DNA of 64,000 bases from Deltaproteobacteria bacterium HGW-Deltaproteobacteria-15 (GCA_002840535.1 PHBH01000040.1:1-64000), one strand, 5' to 3'. Numbered from the stretch's first letter, positions 1 through 10,182 are shown. Numbers and translations are program-made. Notes: a model not told the origin generated them from the sequence alone.

Positions 1-973
<973 letters not shown>

Positions 974-1033
974 ATATCGTTTGGATCATAGATCCACTTT
1001 TTCTAACTTGGGCCCACAACGGCATCACTATTT

Positions 1034-1048
1034 AGTTTTCAAAGAACA
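1034..1048 (-). promoter_or_regulatory. boxA-like antitermination site in the rrn leader
   Basis: Downstream of P2 and upstream of 16S the minus strand reads TGTTCTTTGAAAACT, resembling the boxA element that recruits the NusB/NusE antitermination complex in rRNA leaders. Position and sequence fit, but the motif is short. Confidence 0.5.
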
Positions 1049-1061
1049 AAGCAGAACTCTT

Positions 1062-1089
1062 AATCTAGCTTCTCTGGTCGTTTTGTCAA
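1062..1089 (-). promoter_or_regulatory. rrn promoter P2 (sigma-70 type)
   Basis: A second perfect TTGACA (1089-1084) is followed after 16 nt by TAGATT (1067-1062) on the minus strand. With P1 it forms the usual tandem arrangement upstream of a ribosomal RNA operon. Confidence 0.72.
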
Positions 1090-1130
1090 GCCCTTGTTGG
1101 CTCTTTTTTCGTTCCGAGAAGCGAAAGCTG

Positions 1131-1159
1131 AAGATAGCCGAGGGCCTGTTTATTGTCAA
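1131..1159 (-). promoter_or_regulatory. rrn promoter P1 (sigma-70 type)
   Basis: On the minus strand a perfect -35 TTGACA (1159-1154) is followed after 17 nt by TATCTT (1136-1131). It faces the 16S gene and lies about 160 nt upstream of the mature 5' end, as expected for the upstream member of a tandem rrn promoter. Confidence 0.75.
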
Positions 1160-1182
1160 CACTTTTTTTGTTTTTTGTCGGC

Positions 1183-2331
1183 TTATTTTTTCAGGAAGAA
1201 TTCAGATATCGAATCAACTACATAGGCCAGTTCAGTTTCTGTCAGCTCAGGAAAAATCGGAAGTGCCAATGTTTTCTTTGCCGCATCTTCGCACACCGGA
1301 AAGTCACCTGGTTTATAACCAAGGTTTCGGTAACATTGCTGGAGATGCAGCGGCACCGGGTAGTAGACTTCGGTTCCAATCCCCTTCTGGCTAAGAAAGG
1401 CCCTTAATTCGTCCCTCTTCTCTGCCTTCACGACAAACTGATTATAGACATGCCTGCCGGCTTTTTCAAGGGGCAAGGAAAGGTGTCTCAATCTTTTTTC
1501 TTCGAACAATTTCCTGTAGCGGCCGGCATTGGAGATCCTCTTTCCCGTCCATTCCTCCAGGTGTTTGAGTTTGACTGTCAACACGGCCGCCTGGAGCGCA
1601 TCGAGCCGAAAATTTCCCCCGATCACGTGATGGTAGTACTTGGGTTCGGACCCGTGAACACGCAGAATCTTCAACCGATCAAAGATCTCTTTGTCGCAAG
1701 CCGTGACAACGCCGCCGTCCCCGAATGCCCCCAGGTTCTTCGAAGGGAAGAAGGAGAAACACCCGTAATCGCCCATGGAACCGGCCCTGCTGATTCTTCC
1801 GTCATCCCACTGGTACTCCGAGCCGATCGCCTGTGCAGCGTCCTCGATCACGATCAGATTGTTTTCCCGCGCAAGCCGCAGGATGGGCTCCATCTCTGCA
1901 CATTGCCCGTAAAGATGAACAGGGATGATGGCTTTCAGCCGTTTTTTCCGTGGTGCGTCCAGCAGCGCGATGGTTTGCTCCAGCGCGTCGGGATCCAGAT
2001 TATACGTGATCGGATCAATGTCCACGAACAGGGGCCTGGCGCCGATCCTGGTTATCGAACCTGCAGTAGCAAAGAAGGTGAACGGAGTCGTCACTACGAT
2101 ATCTTCCGGACCGACTCCCGCACTCATCAGAGAAATGAGAAGGGCATCGGTGCCTGAGGAGACCCCTACTGCGAAAGGGCACTGGCAGTACTCGGCAATA
2201 TCCCGCTCCAGTTCCTCCACCTTGGGTCCCAGGATAAACTGCTGTGATGCAAAAACCGCTTCGGCCGTGGCACGGATCTCATCACGGATTATTTCATACT
2301 GTCTTGTCAGGTCGAGCAAAGGAACTTTCAT
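1183..2331 (-). CDS. DegT/DnrJ/EryC1/StrS family PLP-dependent aminotransferase
   Basis: A 382-residue protein of the usual length for the DegT/DnrJ/EryC1/StrS family, which transaminates keto-sugar nucleotides for lipopolysaccharide, capsule or glycoconjugate synthesis. Visible family marks are the phosphate-binding segment SSGTDALLISL (about residues 58-69), Asp164 in IEDAAQAIG, which contacts the PLP pyridine nitrogen, and the Schiff-base lysine, Lys198, in FFPSKNLGAFGDGG. The start at 2331 gives the standard N-terminus MKVPLLDLTRQY. No sugar-nucleotide genes flank it, so the substrate cannot be named. It lies upstream of the rrn promoter region and is co-directional with it, separated from yibQ by 134 bp holding a probable terminator. 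Confidence 0.92.
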   Translation of the reverse strand: MKVPLLDLTRQYEIIRDEIRATAEAVFASQQFILGPKVEELERDIAEYCQCPFAVGVSSGTDALLISLMSAGVGPEDIVVTTPFTFFATAGSITRIGARPLFVDIDPITYNLDPDALEQTIALLDAPRKKRLKAIIPVHLYGQCAEMEPILRLARENNLIVIEDAAQAIGSEYQWDDGRISRAGSMGDYGCFSFFPSKNLGAFGDGGVVTACDKEIFDRLKILRVHGSEPKYYHHVIGGNFRLDALQAAVLTVKLKHLEEWTGKRISNAGRYRKLFEEKRLRHLSLPLEKAGRHVYNQFVVKAEKRDELRAFLSQKGIGTEVYYPVPLHLQQCYRNLGYKPGDFPVCEDAAKKTLALPIFPELTETELAYVVDSISEFFLKK

Positions 2332-2414
2332 TTTCGTCCACCCCCTTGATTTTGGCGCCGCAAACGCTATTGGAAATCCATAAGTTTTCGTAAGTCGCCC
2401 AGGAATACTCCATC

Positions 2415-2480
2415 GAAAAACGGCTCTCCTCTCCTTGAATTACGCATATACCCTTGGCTGGAGGGTTAGGGGAGGAGAGC
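2415..2480 (-). terminator. probable intrinsic terminator after the yibQ-like gene
   Basis: On the minus strand GGGGAGGAGAGC-type arms (complements of 2469-2480 and 2423-2434, 11 of 12 paired) enclose a ~34-nt partly paired loop and are followed by GTTTTTCG. The first arm overlaps the stop codon of the divergent polysaccharide deacetylase gene. The loop is longer than usual. Confidence 0.45.
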
Positions 2481-3698
2481 ATCCGAAGCGCCCTTGTGCA
2501 ATTGACCTTGGGTCTGTAAGAGGAACTCGGAGACAGGGACAATCTTTATGCTTTCTCTGATTCTTTCCAGGGAATCCCTCAGACAATTCAGGGTTACTCT
2601 GTGAGGATGGCCTATCGCTATAGCGCCCCCTGTATTCCTGGCCATTCCTACAAGACGCTCTATCTGAAATTTCATCGCCCTCTCTGAGAGATGGTTGTCC
2701 AGAAATATCCCCCGTGTCCCTACCAACACCCCGGTCTTCTTGGCCAGAGACACGGCAACGCTTCGCGGGGTGGTCCTGCTGTCGATATAGAACAGGTTCC
2801 TCCTTTTCAGATCGTTGAACACAACCTCCATTCTCCCTTCGAGTTCCGTCAGGCGGGAACCCATGTGATTGTTGACTCCGCGGATACCCGGGACGCGTTG
2901 GATGTGTCCTTCTATGGTCGCGAGGATTGCCTCATCCTTCATATCCGACAGAATAGCTCCCGGACCGGGATTCACCTGAGGGTAATTCTTGGGTTCCATG
3001 GGGAGGTGAAGGATCAACTCGCATCCTTTTTGTTTGGCCAGCCTCGAAATGGCCGCCGCATGCGGCGCTGTCGAAATCACTGAGAGGGTAAGGGGAACCC
3101 CCAGGTCCAAAAAAGAGCGGGCCATCTTGAGGTCATAGCCCACATCGTCGATGATGATCGCAACCAGAGGCAGTCTCACCGACTTTGCCGTCCTTTGTTC
3201 TTGCGCTCCGGCCAGTCTGATCCTGTGAGTAAAACAGCCGAGAACGAACAAATCTATGACCGAATCGGTTCCGGCCGCTCTTACGTTCCTGTGCTGAATT
3301 TTTTTTCCAAGTGTGGCAAAGGCACTGGAGATAACACTTTCAAAACCCCTGATCCGGCCCGGATCTGAAAATCGTATCAGCAATTCCGTGAACTCCCATT
3401 CATTCCCTCTCTCGTGTCTCGGTTCCACAGAAAGAAAGAGAACATCCTTTTCCGGGATTCTCTCCCGGTAAACGGATTCATAGACCGCCAGATCGATTCG
3501 GGTGATCTGCTCGTTCAACTCTGAGGGGATGGGATGGACCTCTTCATAGAGGGGCGGGCTGAAAGAGGTTATTGACCAGGCGATGTAGGCAAGGATGGCG
3601 ACCCCTGTTACCAGTACAAGGGCAGAGACATAGACCAGGAGACGAGCAAGAGAGGCTCGTCTCCTGGATTTACGTCCCTTTCGGCTTCCGGGTGCCAT
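2466..3698 (-). CDS. divergent polysaccharide deacetylase family protein (YibQ-like)
   Basis: A 410-residue protein with a basic N-terminus, one membrane anchor (about residues 18-45) and a C-terminal catalytic-like domain from about residue 175. That domain starts with the hallmark IIIDDVGYD and continues with SVISTAPHA, LHLPMEP and GVNNHMGS, which define the divergent polysaccharide deacetylase family (YibQ, DUF610). These proteins are periplasmic, related to NodB-type deacetylases, and often sit next to envC and ctp genes in Gram-negative bacteria, as here. The enzymatic role is unproven. It lies 32 bp after the S41 protease gene and is probably the last gene of the ftsEX-envC-ctpA transcript. 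No clear ribosome-binding site precedes the chosen ATG. Confidence 0.88.
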   Translation of the reverse strand: MAPGSRKGRKSRRRASLARLLVYVSALVLVTGVAILAYIAWSITSFSPPLYEEVHPIPSELNEQITRIDLAVYESVYRERIPEKDVLFLSVEPRHERGNEWEFTELLIRFSDPGRIRGFESVISSAFATLGKKIQHRNVRAAGTDSVIDLFVLGCFTHRIRLAGAQEQRTAKSVRLPLVAIIIDDVGYDLKMARSFLDLGVPLTLSVISTAPHAAAISRLAKQKGCELILHLPMEPKNYPQVNPGPGAILSDMKDEAILATIEGHIQRVPGIRGVNNHMGSRLTELEGRMEVVFNDLKRRNLFYIDSRTTPRSVAVSLAKKTGVLVGTRGIFLDNHLSERAMKFQIERLVGMARNTGGAIAIGHPHRVTLNCLRDSLERIRESIKIVPVSEFLLQTQGQLHKGASDALLP

Positions 3699-3730
3699 TG
3701 GCGAAGGGAGCCCAGTCTATTTGGGGCGGA

Positions 3731-5071
3731 TCATTCTCTGACTCTCATTTGAGAGAAGATGTGCCACGTCTGGAGCAACTGAAGAGCTTGCCGCACCTGA
3801 TTATCCTTTTCGAGGATCTCCTTTGCCTTCTTGTCGATTTCTTTCGAATCGGCTGCAGGCTTTCCCTGATCCGCGGCACTGGTGTCGTTCTCCATGTGCC
3901 CCTTCAAATCACCTTCTCGAATCTCCTTCCTCAGTTTTTCCTTGTCCTTCTCCTCTTCCTCAGTTGGTGGGATGAATTTCACCTCCACATCCGGAGCAAT
4001 CCCGCTGACCTGAATGGATTTCCCGCTCGGGGTGTAATACCTCGCCGTTGTAAGCCGCAAACCGGATCCGTCGGAAAGCGGTAGAATAGTCTGGACGGAG
4101 CCCTTTCCGAACGTCTTTGTCCCCAGTACAAGGGCTCTCTTGTTATCCTGCAAAGCCCCTGCCACGATTTCGGCGGCACTGGCGCTTCCACCGTTAACCA
4201 CCACGACAACGGGATAACTCCTCTCCTTGCCGTTCTTTCGGGCCGCCACCTCCATGTCCTGGGAGGTATCCCTGCCCTTTGTGCTTACGATTACCCCTGA
4301 ATCCAGGAACAGGTCGGATACTTCTATGGCTTGAGAAAGCAGTCCCCCGGGATTGTTCCTGAGATCCAGCACCAGCCCCTCCAGCTTTCCATCCTTTTCA
4401 AGGGAATCGAGGGCGGCTACAAGGTCCTCGGTGGTCTTGCTCTGAAAATTGGAAACCCGGACATAGCCGATGGAAGGAGTAAGGAAGAAATGCCGAACAC
4501 TCCTCAGGGGAATGACGTTGCGCGTGACGACAAATTCAAGGGGTTTTCCGTTTGTGCCCCTCATGATCGTCAATTTTACCTTTGTTCCCTTTTCCCCGCG
4601 AATCTGTTTGACGGCATCAACGATAGTCATATCCGTTGTAATCTTGTCATCGATTTTGACGATCTTATCACCTGATTCAATTCCTGCCTCGAATGCGGGA
4701 GTACCCTCGATTGCGGAAACGACTGTGAGCACATTGTCTCGAAGGGTGATCTCGATCCCGACCCCTGAGAAGCTGCCCTTCGTCTCCATCAGCAGTTCCT
4801 GATGCTCTTCCTTGCTCATGAATGACGAGTGAGGATCCAGACTCTGAACCATACCTTTGATCGCGCTCGATATCAGGCCCTTTGCCTCTTGTGGATCCAC
4901 GTAGTTCTTTTCGATCTGGCGCAGGACCTCGGCAAAGACCTCAAGGTTCCTGTATACGTCGTCAGTCCCCGCTTTCACGAGGCCTCTGTGCCCGTTTAAG
5001 AAAACCGCACCAATGATCATCAAGACCACCAGAATGGTTTTGAAGGTCATCCTTCCCTGTTCAAAACGCAT
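3731..5071 (-). CDS. ctpA: carboxy-terminal processing protease, S41 family
   Basis: About 446 residues: an N-terminal signal/anchor segment, a PDZ domain (GVGIEITL to GDKIVKID, about residues 90-175), then the S41 catalytic domain with the serine in NGGSASAAEI and the lysine in KTFGKGSVQ. CtpA/Prc proteases trim C-termini of periplasmic proteins, including peptidoglycan hydrolases and their regulators, which suits its place after envC. The C-terminal ~60 residues are charged and contain KEID/KEIL-type stretches. An upstream ATG at 5086 exists, but the ATG at 5071 has GAGGAG seven bases before it and is preferred. Probably in one operon with ftsE, ftsX and envC. Confidence 0.93.
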   Translation of the reverse strand: MRFEQGRMTFKTILVVLMIIGAVFLNGHRGLVKAGTDDVYRNLEVFAEVLRQIEKNYVDPQEAKGLISSAIKGMVQSLDPHSSFMSKEEHQELLMETKGSFSGVGIEITLRDNVLTVVSAIEGTPAFEAGIESGDKIVKIDDKITTDMTIVDAVKQIRGEKGTKVKLTIMRGTNGKPLEFVVTRNVIPLRSVRHFFLTPSIGYVRVSNFQSKTTEDLVAALDSLEKDGKLEGLVLDLRNNPGGLLSQAIEVSDLFLDSGVIVSTKGRDTSQDMEVAARKNGKERSYPVVVVVNGGSASAAEIVAGALQDNKRALVLGTKTFGKGSVQTILPLSDGSGLRLTTARYYTPSGKSIQVSGIAPDVEVKFIPPTEEEEKDKEKLRKEIREGDLKGHMENDTSAADQGKPAADSKEIDKKAKEILEKDNQVRQALQLLQTWHIFSQMRVRE

Positions 5072-5148
5072 ATGATTGCTCCTCATGCCGTTCTTTCTTG
5101 CTTATTTACTGCAAGGTGAGTTCAGTATAGTGCCGTGGATGTTCAAAA

Positions 5149-6291
5149 TCAACGAACTTTTAGCCATTCGGCAGGGTCCAGGTTTGCGCCGCCGCGCCTG
5201 ATCTCGAAGTATACTCTCCTTTCCGAGCCGGGATCATCCTTTCCCACCGTGCCGATGATCTCTCCCGCCTTTACCATCTTTCCTTCTTCTCCTTTTCGCC
5301 GCTCCAGATAGGCGGTAACGGTGAAGTACCTGGATCCATGATTGATCACAACGATTTCACCATAGCCTTTCAGGTTACCCGAGAATTCAATCCTACCGGG
5401 GAAAACCGCTTTGGCTTCGGCACCGCTCTTTGCAAGAATAAAGAGGCCCTTTAAAGCGCTATCCTGCCCCAACCCCGCCGGCTTCAGGAGCTTCCCTGCA
5501 CATGGAAGCGGCAGTTTGCCTTTTGCAGCCGGAAAGTCGCTTGGCAGGTCCGGTTGACTGATCTCGGTCTTCTCAAGGGAAAGGAGTTTCTCTCTCAACG
5601 TCTTGGCGGCAAGTTCAAGTTCTTTGACTCCTGTTTCGTAAAACTCCCTCTCTTTATGAATCTTCATGAGAACGAGAACCTTCCTGTCCAAATCCTCTTT
5701 TATTCCCAAAAGCCGCGCGTTCTCTTCCTTCTCCATGCGTTCTATTGCTGCGACTCTTTCGCGAACATTCTGTATCTCATCCTTGTGTTTTTGCTGCAAG
5801 GCGAGCGTCTCCTGAAAGAGAAGGTGATCGGCACTCATGATAAGTCTTAGGTAACGAGCCCTTTTGGCAAGATCGTCCAGGTCTCTGGAAGCGGCCAACA
5901 CCTGGACGGTCCCCCTCTTCGAGTACTTGTAGAAGGCCACCAATCTGTTGGCAAGCCTCCCCTCGATTTCTCGCAAACTCTTTTCGGTGGAATTCATGAG
6001 CTTCTTGAATTTTTCAAGCTCTTGCCTGTTCTGCGCAAGCTTTTCGCTCAATTCTCCCATGCTCTTTCTCTTTGCGGCAATTTCCGCCTCCAGGTTTGTG
6101 AGCAGTTGAAGAAGGTCCCTTTCCCGCTCGTGGAATTTCAGAAATTGTTCTTTTTCCCTGCTGAGATCGGTTTCGATCTTTTCAATCCGATCCTGTCCGG
6201 TCTCCGCGCCTTTTTGAGCAGCGGCCGGAGATTGCTCAAGGCCGAGGCTGAATGCCAAAAAGAACAAGAGGAAAGGTGCGAATGAGATCAT
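5149..6291 (-). CDS. envC: murein hydrolase activator EnvC family protein
   Basis: A 380-residue exported protein: hydrophobic signal sequence (residues 1-25), a long charged coiled coil (about 30-245) and a C-terminal LytM/M23-type domain (about 265-380). The LytM domain lacks the zinc ligands: the position usually HLHFEIR reads RVYFEIR. This is how EnvC-type activators differ from active M23 endopeptidases, since they stimulate amidases rather than cut. In other bacteria FtsEX on the cytoplasmic side controls EnvC through its coiled coil. Its start codon overlaps the ftsX stop by one base (TGATG), indicating translational coupling. Confidence 0.93.
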   Translation of the reverse strand: MISFAPFLLFFLAFSLGLEQSPAAAQKGAETGQDRIEKIETDLSREKEQFLKFHERERDLLQLLTNLEAEIAAKRKSMGELSEKLAQNRQELEKFKKLMNSTEKSLREIEGRLANRLVAFYKYSKRGTVQVLAASRDLDDLAKRARYLRLIMSADHLLFQETLALQQKHKDEIQNVRERVAAIERMEKEENARLLGIKEDLDRKVLVLMKIHKEREFYETGVKELELAAKTLREKLLSLEKTEISQPDLPSDFPAAKGKLPLPCAGKLLKPAGLGQDSALKGLFILAKSGAEAKAVFPGRIEFSGNLKGYGEIVVINHGSRYFTVTAYLERRKGEEGKMVKAGEIIGTVGKDDPGSERRVYFEIRRGGANLDPAEWLKVR

Positions 6292-7187
6292 CAGATTTTA
6301 AAAAACCTTCCGATGGCAATGAAACTCCCGATCAGGCCGAGCGTCAATCCCAGAAACAGGAGTATGACGACATAGCTGCACGGCAGGAAAACAACCCGGA
6401 AGATGGGGAGACCCAGCACATGAATATTGTCCAGAGAAAACACCAGATGAAGCGCAAAGAGGATGACGAGGGCCATCGATCCCCCCAGGATGCCCTGCGC
6501 AGCCCCCTCGATCAACAGGGGTGCCCTCACAAACCAGTCGCTTGCTCCGACCAGTTTGTATATCTCGATCTCTTCCCGGCGCGAATAAATGGTCAATTTG
6601 ATGGTGTTCGTCACAATGAGGAGTACCGCCATGCAAAGGAGTAGGCCCACAATCAGGCCGGTAATCTTCAGCGCACGAATGACTCCCTCGAAACGAGCCT
6701 GGTACTCTTCACTATAATGGACTTCGCTGATCCCCTTTACCTTCTCCAGTTCACCCTTGATCTTCTGGGGATCCAAACGCTCTTTCTCGGAATCCTTGAA
6801 CATGATTTCAAATGAGGCAGGGAGAGGGTTCTTGGTCAAACCGTCCAGCAGCCCGGCCTGAGCCCCGAGAGTGGCCTTCAAATCGGAAAACGCCTTTTCC
6901 TTTGAAATATATTCCCTGATCTCGGCGTCCGGAAGAGAGCGTATGGCATTTTCAACGGATTTGCGGGTCTCGGGGCTGATTGCATCGTCGAGATATACGG
7001 ACATGGAAACGGATTTTCCCCATTCGACCACCCAATTGCCGGCATTTACAAAAAACAGGGCGAACCCGCCAAGGAAGAGAAGAGAAATAGTGATAGTACC
7101 TACGCTGATGGCATGGATCAGCCTATTCTGGATCATGCCTGAAAAGGCATGATGGAAATGGTATCTCCAGATTCTCAGCAGCCGCAT
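6291..7187 (-). CDS. ftsX: cell division protein FtsX (permease-like ABC subunit)
   Basis: A 298-residue membrane protein with the FtsX layout: one membrane span near residues 22-50, a ~130-residue periplasmic domain containing VSMSVYLDD and SKEKAFSDL, then three spans separated by the cytoplasmic loop TIKLTIYSRREEIEIYKLVGAS, which is quoted here only through its core YSRREEIEIYKLVG. With FtsE it forms a type VII ABC complex at the division site that transmits mechanical force to periplasmic EnvC. The ftsE stop is six bases upstream and the envC start overlaps its own stop, so the three are one transcription unit. Confidence 0.95.
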   Translation of the reverse strand: MRLLRIWRYHFHHAFSGMIQNRLIHAISVGTITISLLFLGGFALFFVNAGNWVVEWGKSVSMSVYLDDAISPETRKSVENAIRSLPDAEIREYISKEKAFSDLKATLGAQAGLLDGLTKNPLPASFEIMFKDSEKERLDPQKIKGELEKVKGISEVHYSEEYQARFEGVIRALKITGLIVGLLLCMAVLLIVTNTIKLTIYSRREEIEIYKLVGASDWFVRAPLLIEGAAQGILGGSMALVILFALHLVFSLDNIHVLGLPIFRVVFLPCSYVVILLFLGLTLGLIGSFIAIGRFFKI

Positions 7188-7193
7188 GATTGC

Positions 7194-7844
7194 CTATTCA
7201 ATGATCTTTCCCCTGTTCAGGATCACAATCCTCTGGTCTGTGTTTTTCAAGAGTTCTTTGTTGTGGGTTGCAACAATCACGGTCGTGCCTCTCAAGTTGA
7301 TACTTCGGAAAAGGATCATGATCTCCCTTGTGATGTCCGGATCGAGATTTCCTGTAGGCTCGTCCGCCAGGAGTATCAGGGGTTCATTGACGATTGCACG
7401 GGCTATTGCAACCCTCTGCTGTTCGCCCCCGGAGAGTTGCAAGGGGAATGATTGTTCCTTTGATTCAAGGCCGACAGCCCTGAGGATTTGATGTGTTTTT
7501 TTTCTGATGAGAGAGCGTCGATCGCCTGCCACCTCCAGGGCCAGTGAGACGTTCTGGGACACTGTCCTGCTGTTGAGCAGCTTAAAGTCCTGAAAAACGA
7601 ATCCCATCTTCCTTCTCAGGAGGTCGAGCTTCGACCTGCTGATTCGACTCAAGTTGATTCCGTTGATCAGGATCTGGCCGCGGGTGGGCTCTCCGGCACC
7701 GAAGATGAGACGCAGGAGGGTGGTCTTGCCTGCGCCGCTCGGACCGGTTATAAAGACGAACTCCCCCTTGCGCACTCTCAGGTTGAGTTCGCTGAGGGCT
7801 TCATTCGCTCCAAAGAATTTGGATACATGGTAGATTTGGATCAC
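7194..7844 (-). CDS. ftsE: cell division ATP-binding protein FtsE
   Basis: An ABC ATPase with Walker A GPSGAGKTT, signature LSGGEQQRVAIARA, Walker B LLADEPTGNLD and the switch His in ATHN. FtsE drives FtsX at the septum. The reading frame is open upstream to 7907, but family alignments begin at VIQIYHVSKFFGA, which corresponds to a GTG at 7844. The extra 21 residues look unlike any ABC protein, so 7844 is used, giving 216 residues. No convincing Shine-Dalgarno precedes either choice. It is the first gene of the ftsEX-envC-ctpA-yibQ run. Confidence 0.93.
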   Translation of the reverse strand: MIQIYHVSKFFGANEALSELNLRVRKGEFVFITGPSGAGKTTLLRLIFGAGEPTRGQILINGINLSRISRSKLDLLRRKMGFVFQDFKLLNSRTVSQNVSLALEVAGDRRSLIRKKTHQILRAVGLESKEQSFPLQLSGGEQQRVAIARAIVNEPLILLADEPTGNLDPDITREIMILFRSINLRGTTVIVATHNKELLKNTDQRIVILNRGKIIE

Positions 7845-7904
7845 TGTGGTGCTGCGCCTTGAACCGAAACAGCGAGCGCATTCTCCTCGCCTTGCTCGGA
7901 GTCC

Positions 7905-8021
7905 CACCCCTTCGGGGCGGTGCCCATTTTCCCGCAGGTCGCTGCAGGGGCTAGCGAGCGCGCCAAAACAGATAGAAAGTCCTCGTGAAGGAGGAAGATT
8001 CCCCGCAGCTCGCTGCGGGGA
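7905..8021. repeat. palindromic REP-like repeats between tolC-type gene and ftsE
   Basis: This gap contains a perfect 22-base palindrome at 8000-8021 (arms TCCCCGCAGC and its complement, centre TC), a smaller hairpin CCCCTTCGGGG near 7908-7918 and a related GCAGGTCGCTGC at about 7935-7946. There is no T-tract, so it is a REP-type extragenic palindrome rather than a standard terminator. It could stabilise the 3' end of the exporter mRNA. Confidence 0.5.
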
Positions 8022-8030
8022 GCTTCAACA

Positions 8031-9383
8031 TCAGTTCTCGCCCACTGCTCTCTGCAGTCTAGCCTTTGCCAAATGGTGATCGATGAGGGCGACGTAATAG
8101 TTAAGCCTGGCTCTTGTGAGAAGCGCCTGGGCATCCAGTACCTCGGTGGTGGTCGTGACCTGGGCTTTATATCGTTCCTGAGTGACCCTCAGGTTTTCTT
8201 CGGCTTGCTCCACGGCCTTCCTGGTGGTCGGTATGTTCTTTTCCGCCTGGTCCAGGTCGAGTCCGGCCTGGATAAGCTCCAGGTGGATATTCTGCCGGAT
8301 ATTCTCCCTGGTCTCCAGCAACTGCAGCTTTTCGCTCATCCTCTCCCGAACCGCATTCTTTGTTTTTCCCCACTCCCAGAAGGTCCAGGTGAGCAACGCC
8401 CCGGCCTGCCATCGTTCGTTGTCGTGAAACTCGCTTCCTGAGACGTAGTATTCATCTCCCTCCTTTATGTAATCGCCGAACACGCTCACCTCAGGATAAT
8501 AACGACTCCTGGCAAGCCTTATCTGCTGGTCGGCCTGCAGCAGCGCGATATTCACCAGCTTGATTTCCGGCCTGTGAAGGAGCGCTTTGTCCATGGAGCC
8601 TTCCAGGTTGAAGAGGAGCGGCTGGTAAGCGGAGATGTCCTCAACCGCCACCGGCAGGTGCGTCGGCCTGGCGAGCACATTGTTGAAAGAGGCCCTGTTA
8701 CCCATGGCTGTATTCTGCGCCCTCACAAGGTTCTGCACCGCAAGCGCGAGTTCGACTTCCGCCTTGAGCAGGTCGTTGATCGGGATGATTCCGACTTCAT
8801 AGAAATTCCTGGCGACCTCCAGGTGGGCCTGGAGCGCCTCTATTTCCCGCCTGACCACGTCTACGGCCATATCGGCTCTGAGGATGAGGAAATAGGATTC
8901 CTTGACCGCCAGGATCAGGTTAAGCCTCTCCTGCTCCAGTTCCCACTCCGACCGGTCGATGCCCAGCTTGGTGAGTTCGTAGGTGCTGAGCAGGGCGAAG
9001 CCCGTGAACACGGGCTGGCGCACGGAAGTACTCCACTGGTAGTTGTCTTTCGTATTTACAGCGCGCTCAGGGATGGCAAGGCCGGGCAATCCAAGGGGGA
9101 TCGCCGGGCTCACGGTTGCTTTGTCGAGTCTCGTGTACCCGTAGTTCGTGCTCAGTTTTGGGTAGAAATCCGCCCGGGCCTGTTCTTTCACAAAGCGGGC
9201 TTCATCCACCTGCTCCTTCCTGATCTTGACCTGGTAGTTGTTCTTCAGCGCCTCCTGGATGGCGTTTTCGAGGGTGTAGTAGTTTTCCTTTTTTGCCTCT
9301 TCAGCAAAAGCGCTCGCCCATAAAGGGAGGACGAAAAGTGCAACCAGAACCGCACTTCGAATTCCTCGCCGGGATGATCTCAT
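8031..9383 (-). CDS. TolC family outer membrane efflux protein
   Basis: A ~450-residue TolC/OprM-type channel protein. It has a cleavable signal sequence (SAVLVALFVLPLWASAFA) followed by two repeats of long amphipathic helices, with the recurrent motifs ALKNNYQV, ARADFYPKLS and RSRYYPEVSVFG typical of the outer membrane factor family (TolC, CyaE, CusC). These trimers form the exit duct of type I secretion and RND or ABC efflux pumps. The ATG at 9383 has GGAGGG five bases before it and begins directly at the signal peptide, so it is preferred over an upstream one at 9422. No inner-membrane pump or adaptor gene is adjacent. Confidence 0.92.
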   Translation of the reverse strand: MRSSRRGIRSAVLVALFVLPLWASAFAEEAKKENYYTLENAIQEALKNNYQVKIRKEQVDEARFVKEQARADFYPKLSTNYGYTRLDKATVSPAIPLGLPGLAIPERAVNTKDNYQWSTSVRQPVFTGFALLSTYELTKLGIDRSEWELEQERLNLILAVKESYFLILRADMAVDVVRREIEALQAHLEVARNFYEVGIIPINDLLKAEVELALAVQNLVRAQNTAMGNRASFNNVLARPTHLPVAVEDISAYQPLLFNLEGSMDKALLHRPEIKLVNIALLQADQQIRLARSRYYPEVSVFGDYIKEGDEYYVSGSEFHDNERWQAGALLTWTFWEWGKTKNAVRERMSEKLQLLETRENIRQNIHLELIQAGLDLDQAEKNIPTTRKAVEQAEENLRVTQERYKAQVTTTTEVLDAQALLTRARLNYYVALIDHHLAKARLQRAVGEN

Positions 9384-9738
9384 TGGAATCCCTCCGAAGT
9401 CTAACTGAAACGTCTTAATCATTAGAATAGGGTCATGAATATGTCAAACCCAAATTGGGCAGGCCGGGACCTCGCCGGGATGCATCAGATCCACACTTGT
9501 TCACCTTTCGGCATCCTTCGGTTTCTCAGGGCAGGCTACGGGTGAATGGAGACGAGCTGAGGTGAGTATTTGATTCGCGCTCATGGCGAGGAGCGAACCA
9601 CGAGCGCCATAATAGTTGAATTGTTGATTATGATTTTGGTGCTGTCGGGCATACGTTTGTCGGGGACCTGACTGCATCGTCAGGCGGCTCAGCCCGGGCG
9701 CATGACCGCGACCATGGTGTGGGGGGTTCGATTTCAAA
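9384..9738. other. intergenic region with degenerate repeat, no gene supported
   Basis: No convincing gene. Around 9508-9545 is a segment resembling the CCTTCGG...CAGGGCAGGCTAC palindromic repeats seen in many proteobacterial genomes, and around 9570-9605 a GCGCTCATGG...CCACGAGCGCC imperfect inverted repeat. Short frames on the minus strand here have no ribosome-binding site. Confidence 0.4.
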
Positions 9739-10059
9739 CTAAAGCGCAGGATCCTCCGAATCCGGCTCTTCATGCCCCAGGAGGACCATCCTTTCCTTTG
9801 CAGCGGCCTTCCTTTTCTTTTCCCAGCCGTCCCATTCCCGCTTGAACCGACCCAATTTTTCCTGCAGTTCAATCCTTTCCTGAAGCGATTCCGGGAGCGT
9901 TTGTGGAAGGGTCCGCAAACGCTCCTTCAGCAGCTTAACCTCTTGCTTGATCCCCCTCATCGCATTCAGCGCGACCACTTCCTCTTCCGTCGGGACCTCA
10001 ATTCGCCTGCAGTGATTCTCGCAGTTACCTAACCCCTCAGGCTTATCATGCTCTTCCAT
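9739..10059 (-). CDS. small charged coiled-coil protein, unknown function
   Basis: A 106-residue soluble protein, not recognised. It begins with a Cys-rich stretch (NCENHCRR, residues 12-19) and is otherwise a strongly charged predicted helix or coiled coil (about residues 28-92) with heptad-like leucines, ending in an acidic tail (EEPDSEDPAL). It has an excellent ribosome-binding site (AAAGGAGG, five bases before the ATG). No signal peptide or membrane segment. It is divergent from the Rrf2 gene, which starts 162 bases away. Two cysteines plus a coiled coil could suggest metal binding or dimerisation, but this is speculation. Confidence 0.75.
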   Translation of the reverse strand: MEEHDKPEGLGNCENHCRRIEVPTEEEVVALNAMRGIKQEVKLLKERLRTLPQTLPESLQERIELQEKLGRFKREWDGWEKKRKAAAKERMVLLGHEEPDSEDPAL

Positions 10060-10182
10060 TTGTCCTCCTTTCCGATCCGCGCATATGTTAAGAACGTGCT
10101 CCAGGTTGTCAATCAGACGAGTGCTATGTTGTTTATTGACATGCCGAATGGATGAGAAAAAAACATGTTTTCAATGCTGTTG

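Noticed and set aside
9501..9872. 123-codon minus-strand ORF
   Set aside because: Overlaps the coiled-coil gene in another frame and its 3' half lies in repeat sequence; no initiation signal.
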